Shown here: positions 21,674-33,146 of the stretch, piece after piece
Position numbering within the stretch: the first letter of the stretch is position 1
Layout: every line of letters starts with the position of its first letter
Assembly: GCA_039621445.1 (NCBI GenBank)
Contig: CP154956.1
Span: 8,431,443 to 8,495,442, forward strand
Direction of reading: 5' to 3'
From: Euglena gracilis
Lineage: Eukaryota; Euglenida; Euglenophyceae; Euglenales
DNA length: 64,000 bases
The notes under the pieces: generated by a model
Seen by the model: the letters and a program-made list of their open reading frames with translations, nothing else
What the model was told of the DNA's origin: nothing
Databases searched by the model: none
Position numbers and translations under genes: made by a program

Positions 21674-22654
21674 CTACTCGGTTCCCGGAGGTGCCATATG
21701 ATAGTAGGGAGTCTCCTGCCGACGGGGGACGTCCCCAGTCTGGACAGGGGCTGCACTGGGCGGTCGGGCTGCCTCACGGTGGGGAGGTTCATCCTCCACC
21801 ACTATGGGCTCCGCCTGCCTCCGTGGCTCAACGCCAGGGGCAGGGGCGACCGATGATGCCGGAGGCATCCAGTGCATGAACATGTGTTGGACGTATGCCT
21901 CAGGGGGCACGTCCGACTGTCCGGCTGGGAGCACGCGTGCGCCGCGCGGGTAATCCGCGTGCGTCGCGTACCGCGAGACAAATTGCTCCGCTGGCGGCTC
22001 GCGCGGCGGCATTCGCTGCGGCGAGGGCGGGCGAGCAAAAATTCTCGTCATCCCAGGTGGGACATGCACAGCCTCACCTACCGGTGGGGGCGTGTGCTCA
22101 CGCATATGCACGGTGTGGGATCCCACCGGCGTCTGCGTTTGCAGCATGGGCGGCACATACACGCCCAGATCCATCATGGTCTCGCTAGGCTCAAATCCGG
22201 AATCGGATGCCGACGAGAAATACCGTCTCCCTGTCATCAGGGCCTGACCACAGGGACACCACTGAGCCACAGAGGTGTTGGCTACCACCAACAACTGAGC
22301 ACAGTATGCATCCCAAAGGGCTTGCATAAAGGGCTCCGTTGGGGGGTGTGCGCACATACGCATCGCCCGCTCCAACGTCTCCGTAGTGCGGAAGATCATC
22401 TCTCCCGCATACGGGGGCAGGCGCGATCTGCGCTGCGCTGGTGGCTGCGGTGCCGGCTGCTGGACGGCAGATGGATCTGGTACCGCATATGCGGACCGGC
22501 TGCTGGTAGCCGCGGCGAATACCGGGGCTGGAACCCTCTCAGCATGTGGGGCACCCGGAATCGGGGCCTCAGCATACTGAGGGTACTGGGGGTATGGCGC
22601 GCCAGAAGGCTGCGGCCATGGTGGACCTGGTCCAGGTCCGCGCCCAGGCAGCAT
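21674..22654 (-). CDS. Element N1 accessory aORF1 (326 aa)
   Basis: Starts MLPGRGPG at 22654, like H (MLPGGREPG). The Pro-rich N-terminus is followed by a conserved domain: RLPPYAGEMIFRTTETLERAM (shown in part), QALWDAYCAQLL, AQWCPCGQALMTGRRYF, SGFEPSETMMDLGV, HMREHTPPP, IFARPPSPQRM. Homologues are in H (47463 on) and F (60545-61611). It ends at a TAG that is in frame with aORF2; only about 45 codons separate TAG from the first Met of aORF2, and those codons are open. No known family. Confidence 0.8.
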   Translation of the reverse strand: MLPGRGPGPGPPWPQPSGAPYPQYPQYAEAPIPGAPHAERVPAPVFAAATSSRSAYAVPDPSAVQQPAPQPPAQRRSRLPPYAGEMIFRTTETLERAMRMCAHPPTEPFMQALWDAYCAQLLVVANTSVAQWCPCGQALMTGRRYFSSASDSGFEPSETMMDLGVYVPPMLQTQTPVGSHTVHMREHTPPPVGEAVHVPPGMTRIFARPPSPQRMPPREPPAEQFVSRYATHADYPRGARVLPAGQSDVPPEAYVQHMFMHWMPPASSVAPAPGVEPRRQAEPIVVEDEPPHREAARPPSAAPVQTGDVPRRQETPYYHMAPPGTE

Positions 22655-22756
22655 GATGCTACCCGAACGACGACGACAACTAAGGGTAACCTTGTTGTCA
22701 GTCGCTTTGAGTGCTGGTGCACTGAAAAAGCAGGACTTCTATCTTAATCAAAAGCT

Positions 22757-22800
22757 CTGCAAGAAAGATAGAGAAATAAGGAAGTGCAGGGGGGGTATGA
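22757..22800 (-). promoter_or_regulatory. Possible 3' splice site between pol and aORF1, element N1
   Basis: On the minus strand a pyrimidine-rich stretch (TTATTTCTCTATCTTTCTTG) runs into CAG, ending at 22757, about 100 bases before the aORF1 ATG. Element H has a matching signal at 47340-47377. A spliced subgenomic message for the accessory protein would be the retroviral way to express it; this is inference. Confidence 0.4.
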
Positions 22801-22849
22801 ACGCGAAACATTCACATAAAACACACGCATTCTCCAAAACGAAATCGTT

Positions 22850-24667
22850 TCAGAAAGTGTTTATGTTTATGTCTATGTTATTGCGCTTGTTCCACAGCTT
22901 CCAATCTGGCTGGATATATCCAACAAAACTGGATGCTGGCTCCCAAGTGTCCTCCTCTGGCCCATACCCTTTCCAGCGAACTTTCCAGTAGTGCACACCC
23001 CTGTCGACCTTGTGGTCTATTATCTTATCGACCACAAAGTCGTCCGTTTCAGGTAATCTGGAACGGGGCTTGAAATATAGGCAGGGGATAGCTTTTCCGT
23101 CTGGGGGGCTTAGGTACGGTTTGAAGTCCTCCATATGGACGTCCTCAATCCCGTTGGGCAAGGCAACTTTATATCGCCCGCTACTACCTAACCTCTCCAA
23201 AATTTCGCATGGGCCGAGCCAAAGAGGATCTAGCTTGGAAGATTGCATGCGGGTGCGGTTATTCCGTACCCACACGCGGTCACCTGGACTATACACAGGT
23301 GTGTTGAAGTTCTGCAAAAACGATTTCCGTTTGTTGGAATGAATTTCTGTGATACGTGATTGGACTGCAGAGCGGAGTGATTCCACTTCTTCAAACCACG
23401 TTTCACAGCTGACGCTACTTCGGGCGGGTCTCTCCGAGGGGATATCCCCTATGGCCGGAGGGTCGCGTCCGAAAACAATTTTGTACGGTGAGTGTGGTAA
23501 TACCAACCCTGGCAAGGTATTGATGTAAAATAAACACCAATGAAGAACGGATAACCAATTCTTACCCGAGTCAGCCAGTGAAAGGCGAAGCATATTGACA
23601 ACGGATTTCTCGGCTGCCTCGGCTCTACCATTGCCTTTCGGGCGGTATATAATGGAAAAATGCTGCTCAATGCCGAGTGAACCGCACAAAGTTGTGAAAA
23701 ACCGCGAAGAGATCAAGTGATCTTGATCACTCACGATTTCATTCGGTAAACCCATTAAGCAGATGCATTTCTCCAGGAATATGGATGCCAAAATTTGGGC
23801 TGTCAACCCTGCTTTCCGGCATGGAATGGCTACTATGTACCCACTCAGCCGACAGACGACAACAAAAACGTAATCGTAAATTTGGTCATCTGATCCTTTG
23901 CAAGGTTCAAGTTCGAGAAAATCCATGCAGAGGGACGTAAAAATGTCAGGTGGTACGGGGAAAAAGTCCATCGTACCAGGGGGGGTACCTCTGCGCGGTT
24001 TCACAGCCTGACAAATTTGGCACCGTTGCGAAATTTGCAAACAGCGCGAATATAATTCTTTTTCACTCAGGGTTGTGCTATATCTGCGACCCACTAGTGA
24101 AAGAAGTTTGGGGGCCCCAGGGTGACCATGGTTGTGATAGCTCAAAATCACATCATCAACCAGGTCTTGGGGTATACAATATTTATAACCAGAATCATTC
24201 CGGAAAATAAGCCGCAATGGTGATAGAGAGTAATTCTCTATGGATTCACCATTACGAAGTCTATTCACAATGTTACTATACACCGGGTCGCGCGAATAAT
24301 CCCATTCGCGGAAAAATAGGGGGGTAGGAGTTTCCGTACGCGTAATGCGACGGGGTCCGGCAGTGCGTCCACGCCGGCGCCCTTCCACGCAATGGTGAAA
24401 TGGCAATGCTGCGATACACCCGGGAAACGGGTAGTGAATCGAGCATGTTGTCCGCAGCGTCGGATCGACGTGCGAACTGGTCAGCCTCATGGCTGCCATG
24501 AGACGTCGCATCACCCTCATCCGGGTTCCCAGGATAATACCAGGGGGCTCGGCTGAGAGGATCCGCCACTTTTTGCGTATGACCTGGGGTATAAACTACC
24601 ACCAGGTTAAACTGGCTCAAGAACTCATGCCATCGGCATCTTCTGCCCACTGATGACATGGCCTTGT
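22850..24667 (-). pseudogene. Element N1 pol, 3' part: end of RNase H, integrase and chromodomain
   Basis: Continues from the N2 junction. [13 protein letters not shown] and [18 protein letters not shown] mark the end of RNase H. A frameshift near 24380 lies in the linker. From 24520 a clean 556-codon frame holds the integrase: HNHGHPGAP with C-L-Q... and CQIC (HHCC zinc finger), catalytic D in [10 protein letters not shown] in [10 protein letters not shown] in KGNGRAEAA, then the chromodomain [10 protein letters not shown]...[18 protein letters not shown] and the end at 22850. Known: chromodomains steer integration to methylated-histone chromatin. The integrase part is intact, but the whole gene is split by N2. 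Confidence 0.92.
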
Positions 24668-25113
24668 TGTGTACCAGGCAGCCGTAAGGCCATGGTACTG
24701 TGTATGTAGGTATAAGCCTACGGCCAGATATAGCTCTGAGCCCCATACACAGTACTATGCTAGGTGGTATTCCTACAGATGGCCAACGGCCTGAATTAGG
24801 AATACCTTAGCCTACTTCTGGTTCTCCTCTCCACAGGTGGTATTTTATTCCATTCTGGTCTTTGATTCAAGACTTGAGTTTCAAGTTGGATTTTTCTGAT
24901 TTGAAGTCCTGAAAGGACAGCCAAGAACTTGGCATCGATTTCCGTAGCCCATAGGGCTCCTCCACCTGCCTTGTGCTCTGCATAAACCCAAAGGCAATAA
25001 AAACTAATAGTTAAGTGAAAGACTTTCTTTTTTGTTACTCTCCTGGTTCTGTTCCCACGGGAGGGTGTAAGTAGGCCGACAGGCAGTGGGAATAGAGTCA
25101 GGGGACGTACACT
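24668..25113 (+). repeat. Element N2 5' LTR (446 bp)
   Basis: TGTGTACCAGGCAGCCG... to ...GGACGTACACT; shared core CACAGGTGGTATT at 24832-24844. Confidence 0.95.
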
Positions 25114-25190
25114 TGGTAGCAGAATAGGTTACGAACCTACACATACTTCACAAACAGAAAGACTACCAAGGCGTACACTTGGTAGCAGAT
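25114..25190 (+). other. Doubled primer-binding site of element N2
   Basis: TGGTAGCAGAA at 25114 and TGGTAGCAGAT at 25180, each preceded by GTACACT and followed by a stem-loop of T-arm shape (AGG or TGG, about seven bases, CCTAC). The second copy looks like a duplication of the LTR end with its primer site. The leader continues to 25543 and includes one arm of a long inverted repeat. Confidence 0.75.
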
Positions 25191-25297
25191 TTGGTTTCTT
25201 TCCTACGCCCCTTCTCCCGCCTTCTCCCCCTCATCTTAACAGGTGACTTCAAACAGTGAGTGGTGCTGAGCCTATAGGCTACAAAGCATCCAAAAAT

Positions 25298-25462
25298 GGA
25301 AAAATCACCAAAAATTGCAAAAAAATCAATGATTTAAATGAAAATTTGCACACAAGTGCTCCTAAAAATGGCTCTAGTGAGTCGAAATGACTCCAAATTG
25401 TGGGCTATAGCCCTCTGAACTGCACCAGGCCTAATAGGCCACACAGAGGGGGTACTGGGCAG
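25298..25462 (+). repeat. Left arm of a 165-bp inverted repeat in N2
   Basis: Near-perfect reverse complement of 31186-31351, differing by about one base insertion. It lies in the leader just before gag. The two arms enclose the entire coding part of N2. Confidence 0.92.
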
Positions 25463-25543
25463 TATACGCTGCCACATCCTTCTAAGTTTGTTCCTCTGCT
25501 TACCTTTTGGGGTTTGATTGTGTTTGTTTCTGGAAATAAAACT

Positions 25544-28500
25544 ATGCAGAGCTCAAGCACCAACACACTCATTGATTACCAGGAATTGATTGGTTCTTTG
25601 AGAAGCAATTGTTATGCATTATTACAAGCGGAGTATAGGCTCCTAGAAGCTTGTTCACCCCTATCGGGGGACACATTCAGCTCTATCGAGCATTCCCTCA
25701 TCCAAGGTGTGCCACACTCCATGGTTGCCTTCCCTAGCTCTATTGAGCAACCCCCCACCCTGTTTTCCAGCTCTATTGAGCATCCCCCCACCCCAATGGT
25801 TTCCAGCTCTATTGAGCATCCCCCCACACCATTGGTTTCCAGCTCTATTGAGCACCACCCCACCCCAGTTTTCAGCTCTATTGAGCATTCCCTTACCGTA
25901 ATTTTCAGCTCTACCGAGCGTTCCCCCACCCCGCTTTCCAGCTCTATCGAGCATTCCCCCACCCCGTTTTCCAGCTCTATCGAGCATTCCCCCCACAGCT
26001 CTAACGAGCAACCCCCTACCCAATGGGTGCCACACCTAACGGTGTCCAGCTCTATCGAGCACCCCCCCACAGTGGCTAGCTCTATCGAGCAATTACCTCC
26101 AACCCCCAGCTCTATAGAGCATTCCCCCACCGGTCCCAGCTCTATCGAGCAATTACCTCCAACCCCCAGCTCTATAGAGCATTCCCCCACCGTTCCCAGC
26201 TCTATCGAGCATTCCAACACCCAAAGGGTGCAATACCTAACGGTATCAAGCTCCATCGAGCATCTCCCCACTCAGGAGTTTCCACACCTAACGGTGTTTG
26301 ATTTAGGCGATAACCCCGCTGCGCAATGGGTGCAACGCCTATCGGCGTGTGGCTCTATCGAGCAACCCAGCGCCCAGTGTGATTGTCAACCTTTGCTGCA
26401 AAGTCAGGCACCTTGTGGTAACTCTCTGCATCAGGATGTCGCAACGGTGCCTACAGGCACAATTGGCAAACAACCCACTGATGTGGTTTACCGCACGCTG
26501 CCAAAGGAGGCATTTTTGCACATGCAACATAGTTTGCAAAAGTTGATTACAAAATTGGAGCCAATAACGGCACTTTTTGAGCACAAAAATCCTGATATGG
26601 GAGCTTTTGTTACTGTGGAGCAGTTCACTGCATTCCAGGAAGCGCAACAGCGCATTATGCAACTGAGCCGTGAAGCGGCAAATTTTCACCATACGCACAC
26701 CCAACGTGGTGAAGGTTTCGCTTCCAGCACTTATGTGCAGCAATTGGAGGAAAGACTTTCCCGGTTGGAGCGAAACTCATGCAGGTGTGGTGAAAATTCT
26801 GCCGAAATAACAAGTTTTTACACCCATATCGCGAATATCGCAAGCAGGCAGGATGCGTTCCACCAACGGTGGCGGAATAATATTGTTGACATCCAAACCG
26901 CAATTGCGGAGTTGCAGAACCGCAATGCGGTACCATGTTCGCATAATTTAGAATTTCAGCGATTTTCTGCAGATATGCGTGATGAAAATCACCAAGTCAA
27001 GAAAAATTTTTGTGACGGTCCGATACGGACCGAGGAAACAGTGAATCAGCAAGTCAAAAACTTGCAGAAAGATTTCTCAGCGCTATCCGCGCAAGTTTCG
27101 GTGTTTTTGGAACAGCCAATGGCTGAAAACGTGCGGAATCCGCAAAATACCCCTCCTTCCAAACCACCTCCACAACTGGAGTCTATTTCCGAAGCGGTGC
27201 ACACTCTAGCTGTGCGACTACGGGAATTGGAAGGTGGTTTTGTAAAAATTTCGCAAGATTTCCGGTCTTTTTCTGACAAAATCCCTCTTCTGGACGATAT
27301 GTCCAAACACCGCAGGCGTATTAAGCGCTTGCAGGACGATATTGGTGCAATCACCGATCATCTGAAAGTTCTCGATGATTTGGATAAAAATTTTCGTGAC
27401 TTTACAGAAAATTTGGATCAAGTACACGCACAATTGCGTTTTTTACAACAAAAACCCGATATGGGTGTTGTAGGCACACTTGCCGCAGATTCCAGCTCCA
27501 AAAGCGCTAACAGCGCACCTGTGGCGGAGCCTATTGGCACATTGCCACAAAATTACGATTCTACTCATACAGTGTTCCCTCCCCCAACGGTACCAGTCCC
27601 AACGGACCATTTTTCGGACGATGGGGTTGGTTTTCAAGAGAAAGCCAAGCGAAACCCTCAAAGAAATCGAAAAATTTGGGAATATGAACTTTGTCGCGGT
27701 ATGAGCTGCAGTCCCGCACATGGTATTGATCCTGAGATGAATCAGCATCACCATTCGCGCATTCGCGATTCACCAAGTTTGCAAGGTACCTATGGTACAC
27801 CAAGTGGAATATTGAATGCGCATTCGCAAAATACACCCAAAAGTACACTTGGTGCAACCACCGAGGTACCCCCGCATGGTGCGATTTCGCGCCCGGGCCC
27901 ACCCGCCATGAATACCACCGAAGGGCCACGGGTTACTCAGAAAGATTACACAAACACCATCGCAATCGCGAATAAGGTGAAGCCCCAATGGGACGGTGAC
28001 CCCACCACATGGAAACAATTTTTCCGTGACTGGGAATACTTCTGGGACTTGAAGGGTCCAACCCAAGACGGAAACCCAGAAGTAATCAAAATGTAATTCA
28101 TAGACTGTTTACCAAAGGACGAAAAGGAACGCGCCAGACAATTGGTCATACGCGGGCGCATTTCTTTTCAGGATTTGGTAGAGCAATATGCTTCTTCATG
28201 TTCAAGTTTGGTTTCCAGAATCACTCTGGAGAGAAAATGGCGGCAATATGCAAATCCAGTCAGTCTGGGACAAATCCAGTCGGCTTATACGAGCCACCCC
28301 ACAGCAGGAGTACCTGCTATCCAAGTCAGTTCTGTGAAAAAAGTGTCACACTTATCACATACCGCTATGGCGGAATCCAAGTTGCGCAATTCGCGCTCTT
28401 CAGAAGAATTTTCGGACAAATTGTGCTTTTTGTGTAACAAAAAGGGTCATATATCTTGCCATTGTTCAAATCCTGCAGCGCGACAGCGCAACGCAAGCCC

Positions 28501-28879
28501 AAGAGGATCAGCCTCATCATGCAGTTCTCGTTTTTCACAAAATGCGCATTCGCAAAATTCAAAATATCGATCACGATCCACATGTTCACTGTGCGGATCA
28601 ACCAACCACCCCTCACCCAAATGTCGCTATGCGACTCCTCCCCACCCAAGCCATCGCGATATGACTCGCAGTTCAAAAGATCATACTTCAGCCAAAAGGC
28701 ATAAGGTAGGTCAAAGAGCAACCTCTATCGAGGATTATCACCCGGCTTCGGGCAGGGAGGGGGATGATACCCCATGTAACCAAAGGGATCATCCCTACTT
28801 TAGCGCTCATAAATTCAGAGACGTATATGCGTCAAGAAATTCAATGGCTGATATGGCCACCGGTTCGGTTTTTGAGTGA
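25544..28879 (+). pseudogene. Element N2 gag: gag1 and gag2 fused in one frame (one stop)
   Basis: ATG at 25544 (MQSSSTN). About residues 45-280 are a Ser/Pro-rich repeat (SSIEHPPTP, roughly 18 units). Next comes the coiled-coil part (VQQLEERLSRLERNSCRC), then, without the ATGA overlap of A and H, the gag core (KPQWDGDPTTWKQFFRDW). A single TAA at 28094 replaces a Glu codon, and the frame then continues. About 90 residues of the core are missing after KWRQYA. Two knuckles follow (CFLCNKKGHISCHC, CSLCGSTNHPSPKC). Ends at 28879 without the TAG stem-loop. Known: CCHC gag binds RNA. Inferred: it may have supplied packaging while pol came in trans. Confidence 0.85.
25680..26360 (+). repeat. Coding minisatellite built on the palindrome GCTCTATCGAGC
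   Basis: About 18 irregular units (roughly 25-60 bp), most containing AGCTCTAT(C/T/A)GAGCA, itself a 4-base-pair hairpin with a TAT(C) loop. It encodes SSIEHPPTP-like repeats, and all length changes keep the gag frame. Confidence 0.9.
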
Positions 28880-29630
28880 AGGAACCAAAAATCCAAGGAT
28901 GCGGACTACAGAGGCTACTAGAAAGGAGGTGACAGGAGTCGCGACCCTAGTCATCCCCTGCCCAGTATCCTTTCTGGTCAGTGTGCAAGGATTTTCTGGC
29001 GTCCCCGCTCAAAGTTTACTTGAACCTTTGACATATAGACCGTTTTGTGTTTCCGGTTGTGGTGCATCATGGGATAGCCCATGAATGTCCATGTGGTTGA
29101 GTGGATTCCCGCTCCAAGAATGCACACAACACCGCAAAATTCTTCCCCCCCCCCTCAAACTTCCACTAATCATCACTTTTACATACCGTTTTCGATGACA
29201 GCAACACCGTTTTCAACAACACCAACACCGTTTTCAACCCGGGGTGAAGAGAAAGTGCCCCCCCTACCCACCGCATATCCACAAACGTTCCACATGCAGT
29301 AGGGGTAACAAGTAGCTTAACCCCCCAACGTTTCACTGGGTTCCAAGACGAAAGCCCTAAGGCCTGAAGTTTAAACGGTGTCGAGTAGTCGCCCAGCTGC
29401 TTTCAACTTTTCGTTTTCTACCAGGTTTGTCGATTCAGACAATCCTGTACACCCCCAGCAGCTCCAAAATTCGCATGCTCAATTTTTTTTACACACTCAC
29501 CCCCGCAGACCGACATGCGCGACAAGGACAACTACTCCGCACCTTCCCCCCATGGTGTGCACTCTTGGAGAACTTTCCACACAATCACCAACCAAACACA
29601 AAGGTGAATATATACATCAAAACTAATCCC
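28880..29630 (+). pseudogene. Relic of the protease-linker region in N2
   Basis: From about 29160 the sequence matches the Pro/Thr-rich linker that follows the protease in H (TATPFSTTPTPFSTRG, VSSSRPAA) and then the segment before the Cys cluster, with several stops. The protease itself is absent. 28880-29160 shows nothing recognisable. Confidence 0.6.
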
Positions 29631-31185
29631 CCCACACTCTATCTCCAACGGAGAGCTCTATTCATTGACCGATTTTTGTCAAGTGCAAGACAAATTTAGC
29701 ACTATGTGCACATTCCCCCCGAAGCGCATAGCGCACATCAATGCCGATGCGCATAGCTCACATTCCCCCCAAGCGCTAATTGCGCACACCGCGTGTCGCG
29801 CGAATCCTGCGCATATCCCGCTTCAAAACTCCCCCCCCCCCCCCCGCGCGTATCGCGCCACATCATGCGCGTATCGCGCTAGACACCGCGCGTATCGCGC
29901 CACCCACCTTAGCAACCCCCCCTTTCTCACAATGTCGTGTGAGCACTATCGTGCATTTATGACACATGGGTATACGCCCAAACCACCCATATTCTTTTGG
30001 GAATCATTCCCAAAGATATATGTGTGGAAATCCGCAACTCTGTTCATGGATGTTTGTTTCTGTTCCACCTGATCAAATTGCAGATTTTGTTTGGTGATAG
30101 CAAACAAGGAGTGAAGTGTCATGTGAATACGGTTTTTTGCCCAATCCACTCCCACACCAAACATATTTTGGTGTTCCCAAAGCTCTATAGAGCAACACAA
30201 GTCATGTGATAAAGTTTTTGGGATGTATTGCAAATACTGCATTTTTCCCGAAAACTTATCCAACTTGTGCTTAAATAGCAGTTTTGTGCCTAAATGGCTT
30301 ATACTTTGGCAAAATGAAATCCCGATATGGGAAAACGCTCACAATTTCATTTCTTTTATGTGCAACATAGTTGCCCCCCCCCAAAAGAAAATGAAGAAAA
30401 TTCATTCAAACATGGACTTGACCACTTAGCCTTAGGTCTATGTGACCAGTACAACCTATGATGTGCAAGGCTTATAGGCCATTGCCCATGTGGTCCATGG
30501 GTCCATAGGACCAATTTGCACAAAGTGCAAGGACCAAAAGGACCAAAGGTCCACAAATCCATATTATAAAGTGAAAAGTCCATAGGACCTCAAAAAATGG
30601 CACAAAAAGCCATATTACATTGCTGAAAGTGGCTGAATTGGCCAAAACAAGCCAAATAGGCTAGTTTTATGCAGATTTGCATAAGTGTCACTTTGGCATA
30701 GCCTCAAAACCACCACAAAAGCTTCAAAATTTCTGGCACCTCGTGCCATGAGGTTTTGACTGTATGTCGTAGTGCGTATGAGATAGAAACCAAAAGTTGT
30801 CTTTGTAGAATAAATTATGGGAGCTTATAGCAAAAGCTCACTCACACAGGCAAAAGATCAAAGACGTATCTCAGCGTCCGTAGCTGGCCGATAGGCCATG
30901 TTACCCCTCATTCGAAAGCTCGTTGGACGAGCCGTTCAGCGATGCTATCAGATCGCTGTAACTCTGCACGGTACTCTTATTTGAAGAGATCGTGAAATTT
31001 TGAATTAGGCCCAGCCAATTTGGCCAAAAGCCAAATATGGGGCCAAATCCTGTACGAACATGTACCAGACTGGCAAATCAGCCTGAAAGGCTTCTATACT
31101 GTACCCTACATCGTTTCTGGTGGCTAATTACCATTGGTTACGACTTTGGCTAATGGCCATTTTTTTTAGCACCTTTGGCAGCATT
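29631..31185. other. N2 non-coding interior, first part
   Basis: No gene recognised. A cluster of tiny palindromes lies at 29720-29900: GCGCATAGCGC, GCGCTAATTGCGC and three copies of GCGCGTATCGCGC at 29846, 29867 and 29888. Further on are many short GGC/GCC and GGACC/GGTCC inverted pairs (30440-31100). Confidence 0.7.
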
Positions 31186-31351
31186 CTGCCCAGTACCCCC
31201 TCTGTGTGGCCTATTAGGCCTGGTGCAGTTCAGAGGGCTATAGCCCACAATTTGGAGTCATTTCGACTCACTAGAGCCATTTTTAGGAGCACTTGTGTGC
31301 AAATTTTTCATTTAAATCATTGATTTTTTTGCAATTTTTGGTGATTTTTCC
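31186..31351 (-). repeat. Right arm of the inverted repeat in N2
   Basis: Reverse complement of 25298-25462, across about 5.7 kb that contain gag. Confidence 0.92.
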
Positions 31352-32440
31352 CTATTCTGGCACTCATATCCCTAATGGGAGTGACCATGAGGCACTATGC
31401 CAGAATGGATATGCTGATAATGGCAATTTCTCCTTTGCTCAGAATATCATAGACATGTTTTACTTGTATTTTCAAGCGTACTTTCGCATTTTTTGCGATA
31501 TTTTTGCACAATTTTACAGCTTTTTGGGTGATGTGGTGTTATTAGACACCCAAATCCCAAAATCTGTAAAACAACAGCAAACATGCAGTGTTATTGGACA
31601 CTCTCAACAAGCACTATGTGCACTTGGCGAATTTGCAGTCTTAAATGACTCAAAATGCAACAAAGTTGCACTTTTGGTGACAAAAATGCAATTCTCGACG
31701 CAGAATCTGCATTTCTGCCCTAAATCCTGATAGGGATTTCCCTAAAAATCTGATAAAAGTCAGTATTTCTCAGTGGCATAGTCACAAATGATGAGATTTT
31801 GTCATATTTGCAGTATTTTTTTCTGCTTATTCTTGCCCCACCCCCCCCACTTTATTCAGTGGGACCCCCTTACCGATATAATTCGGACCCCCCCACTTTA
31901 CTCAGCGGGACCCCCTTACCGATATAATTCGGAAGACCCAAAGGTCATCATGTGCAACACCAATGGTGTCATTCTGCAAGGTTTACAAGAACCAAGCTCA
32001 GAAATGGTGAAATCCAGCTTTTTTTGACCCACAATTTTTCGTGTGCACACTTTGCTTTTGGAGGTATCATGCCTCTGATTGTACTGAAAGGTACAGAGTG
32101 ATGAATTTCACGCACTGGAACAATGTTCCATCCTTTTATGTGCATTCACAGTTCATTTGCGATTTTTTAAAGTGGTATAAGCCACACCAACCGCAGTTGT
32201 TCTTGGAATTGGCAGCAGCCTGCCACAATTCCGCATTTTTTCTGCGGTTGTACACCTAAGTATGATCTTTTTAGCAATATGCCGAATTTTTTTGATTCGG
32301 GTACACACCCAGTAGTATTTTTGTGCCATGCATATTCCGCAAGGCAAGGTTTCTGGGCGATAAAGCCTACCCCCCCATTATTTTTGGCTAATGCCAACCC
32401 TTCAGCCTACAGGCTGCACACCCAAGGCACAAATGCCAAA
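31352..32440. other. N2 non-coding interior, second part
   Basis: No gene recognised. Holds a direct repeat of about 46 bp in two copies (about 31843-31887 and 31888-31933, ending CGATATAATTCGGA). Confidence 0.65.
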
Positions 32441-33136
32441 TCTACAGTTTTTAGGGCTACTGCCCGCTATTCTGAGGTATACGCCTCTGGGGATACCCCA
32501 TCGGCAACATCGTGTCCGTGCCGCGCTGCGAAGTCTTCCCCAGCGGTATAGGCCGCCATTAAGAAGACGCACAGCGCACAGCGCGCACACCGTAATAATA
32601 GTTCCCAACTTGTCACTTTTCGGCCTTAAGGCCCCAATAAGACTGCCAGACAGCAAAAATTCTTTGTAAGGTCTTTAGACCAGCCCCCCACTCCTCTCCC
32701 CTTTCCCCCCGGGCAAAATCGCTGTCGCCGGCAGTTGGTTTTGTAAATAGGCTTTCCTCCCTGGTCAGGTATGACTGGCCAGGTGCCCCCTCCTTCCACA
32801 CCCTACCCTTCAATCTTTTCCGATTACGGAATGAGACCTCCCCGCGTGTCATAGACACACCCCAAACCGGGTGGATGGGACTTTCTGGAATGGAAACCTT
32901 CCAGCCCCATTTTCCAATGGGCCCTTCCACTTCCACCCCTTTGCCGCAATAAGTAGGCACCGCATAAGCGGTTAACCACTTTTGCGCGTTTTTGCGTTAT
33001 TTCGCAATTTCCTTCCCACACCCCTGGTGACAGGAGAACCAAAAGCCGCAAACGGCCCTGTGACAGGTCCCCATCCCCAGGACTGTGTCCGGCATTCCGA
33101 CTGGCCTGGTCCAGTAGGGAAATCGGGCATAGCCCT
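32441..33136 (+). other. N2 3' non-coding block shared with element F
   Basis: Closely matches, in reverse orientation, the region 54943-55640 of element F, including the GGTATACGCCTCTGGGGATACC-like segment and the CTGTCGCCGGCAG hairpin. Ends at the polypurine tract (33137-33146). Related blocks occur in H and N1. Confidence 0.8.
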
Positions 33137-33146
33137 GGGAGGGGGA
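33137..33146 (+). other. Element N2 polypurine tract
   Basis: GGGAGGGGGA directly before the 3' LTR. Confidence 0.85.

Noticed and set aside
25680-26360. Possible CRISPR-like array (regular short palindromic repeats)
   Set aside because: Units vary in length, have no constant spacers, keep the gag frame and encode a Ser/Pro repeat; the context is a eukaryotic LTR element.
31293-31730. 145-codon frame in the N2 interior
   Set aside because: Starts inside the inverted repeat arm, A/T-rich composition, no similarity to any other element here.
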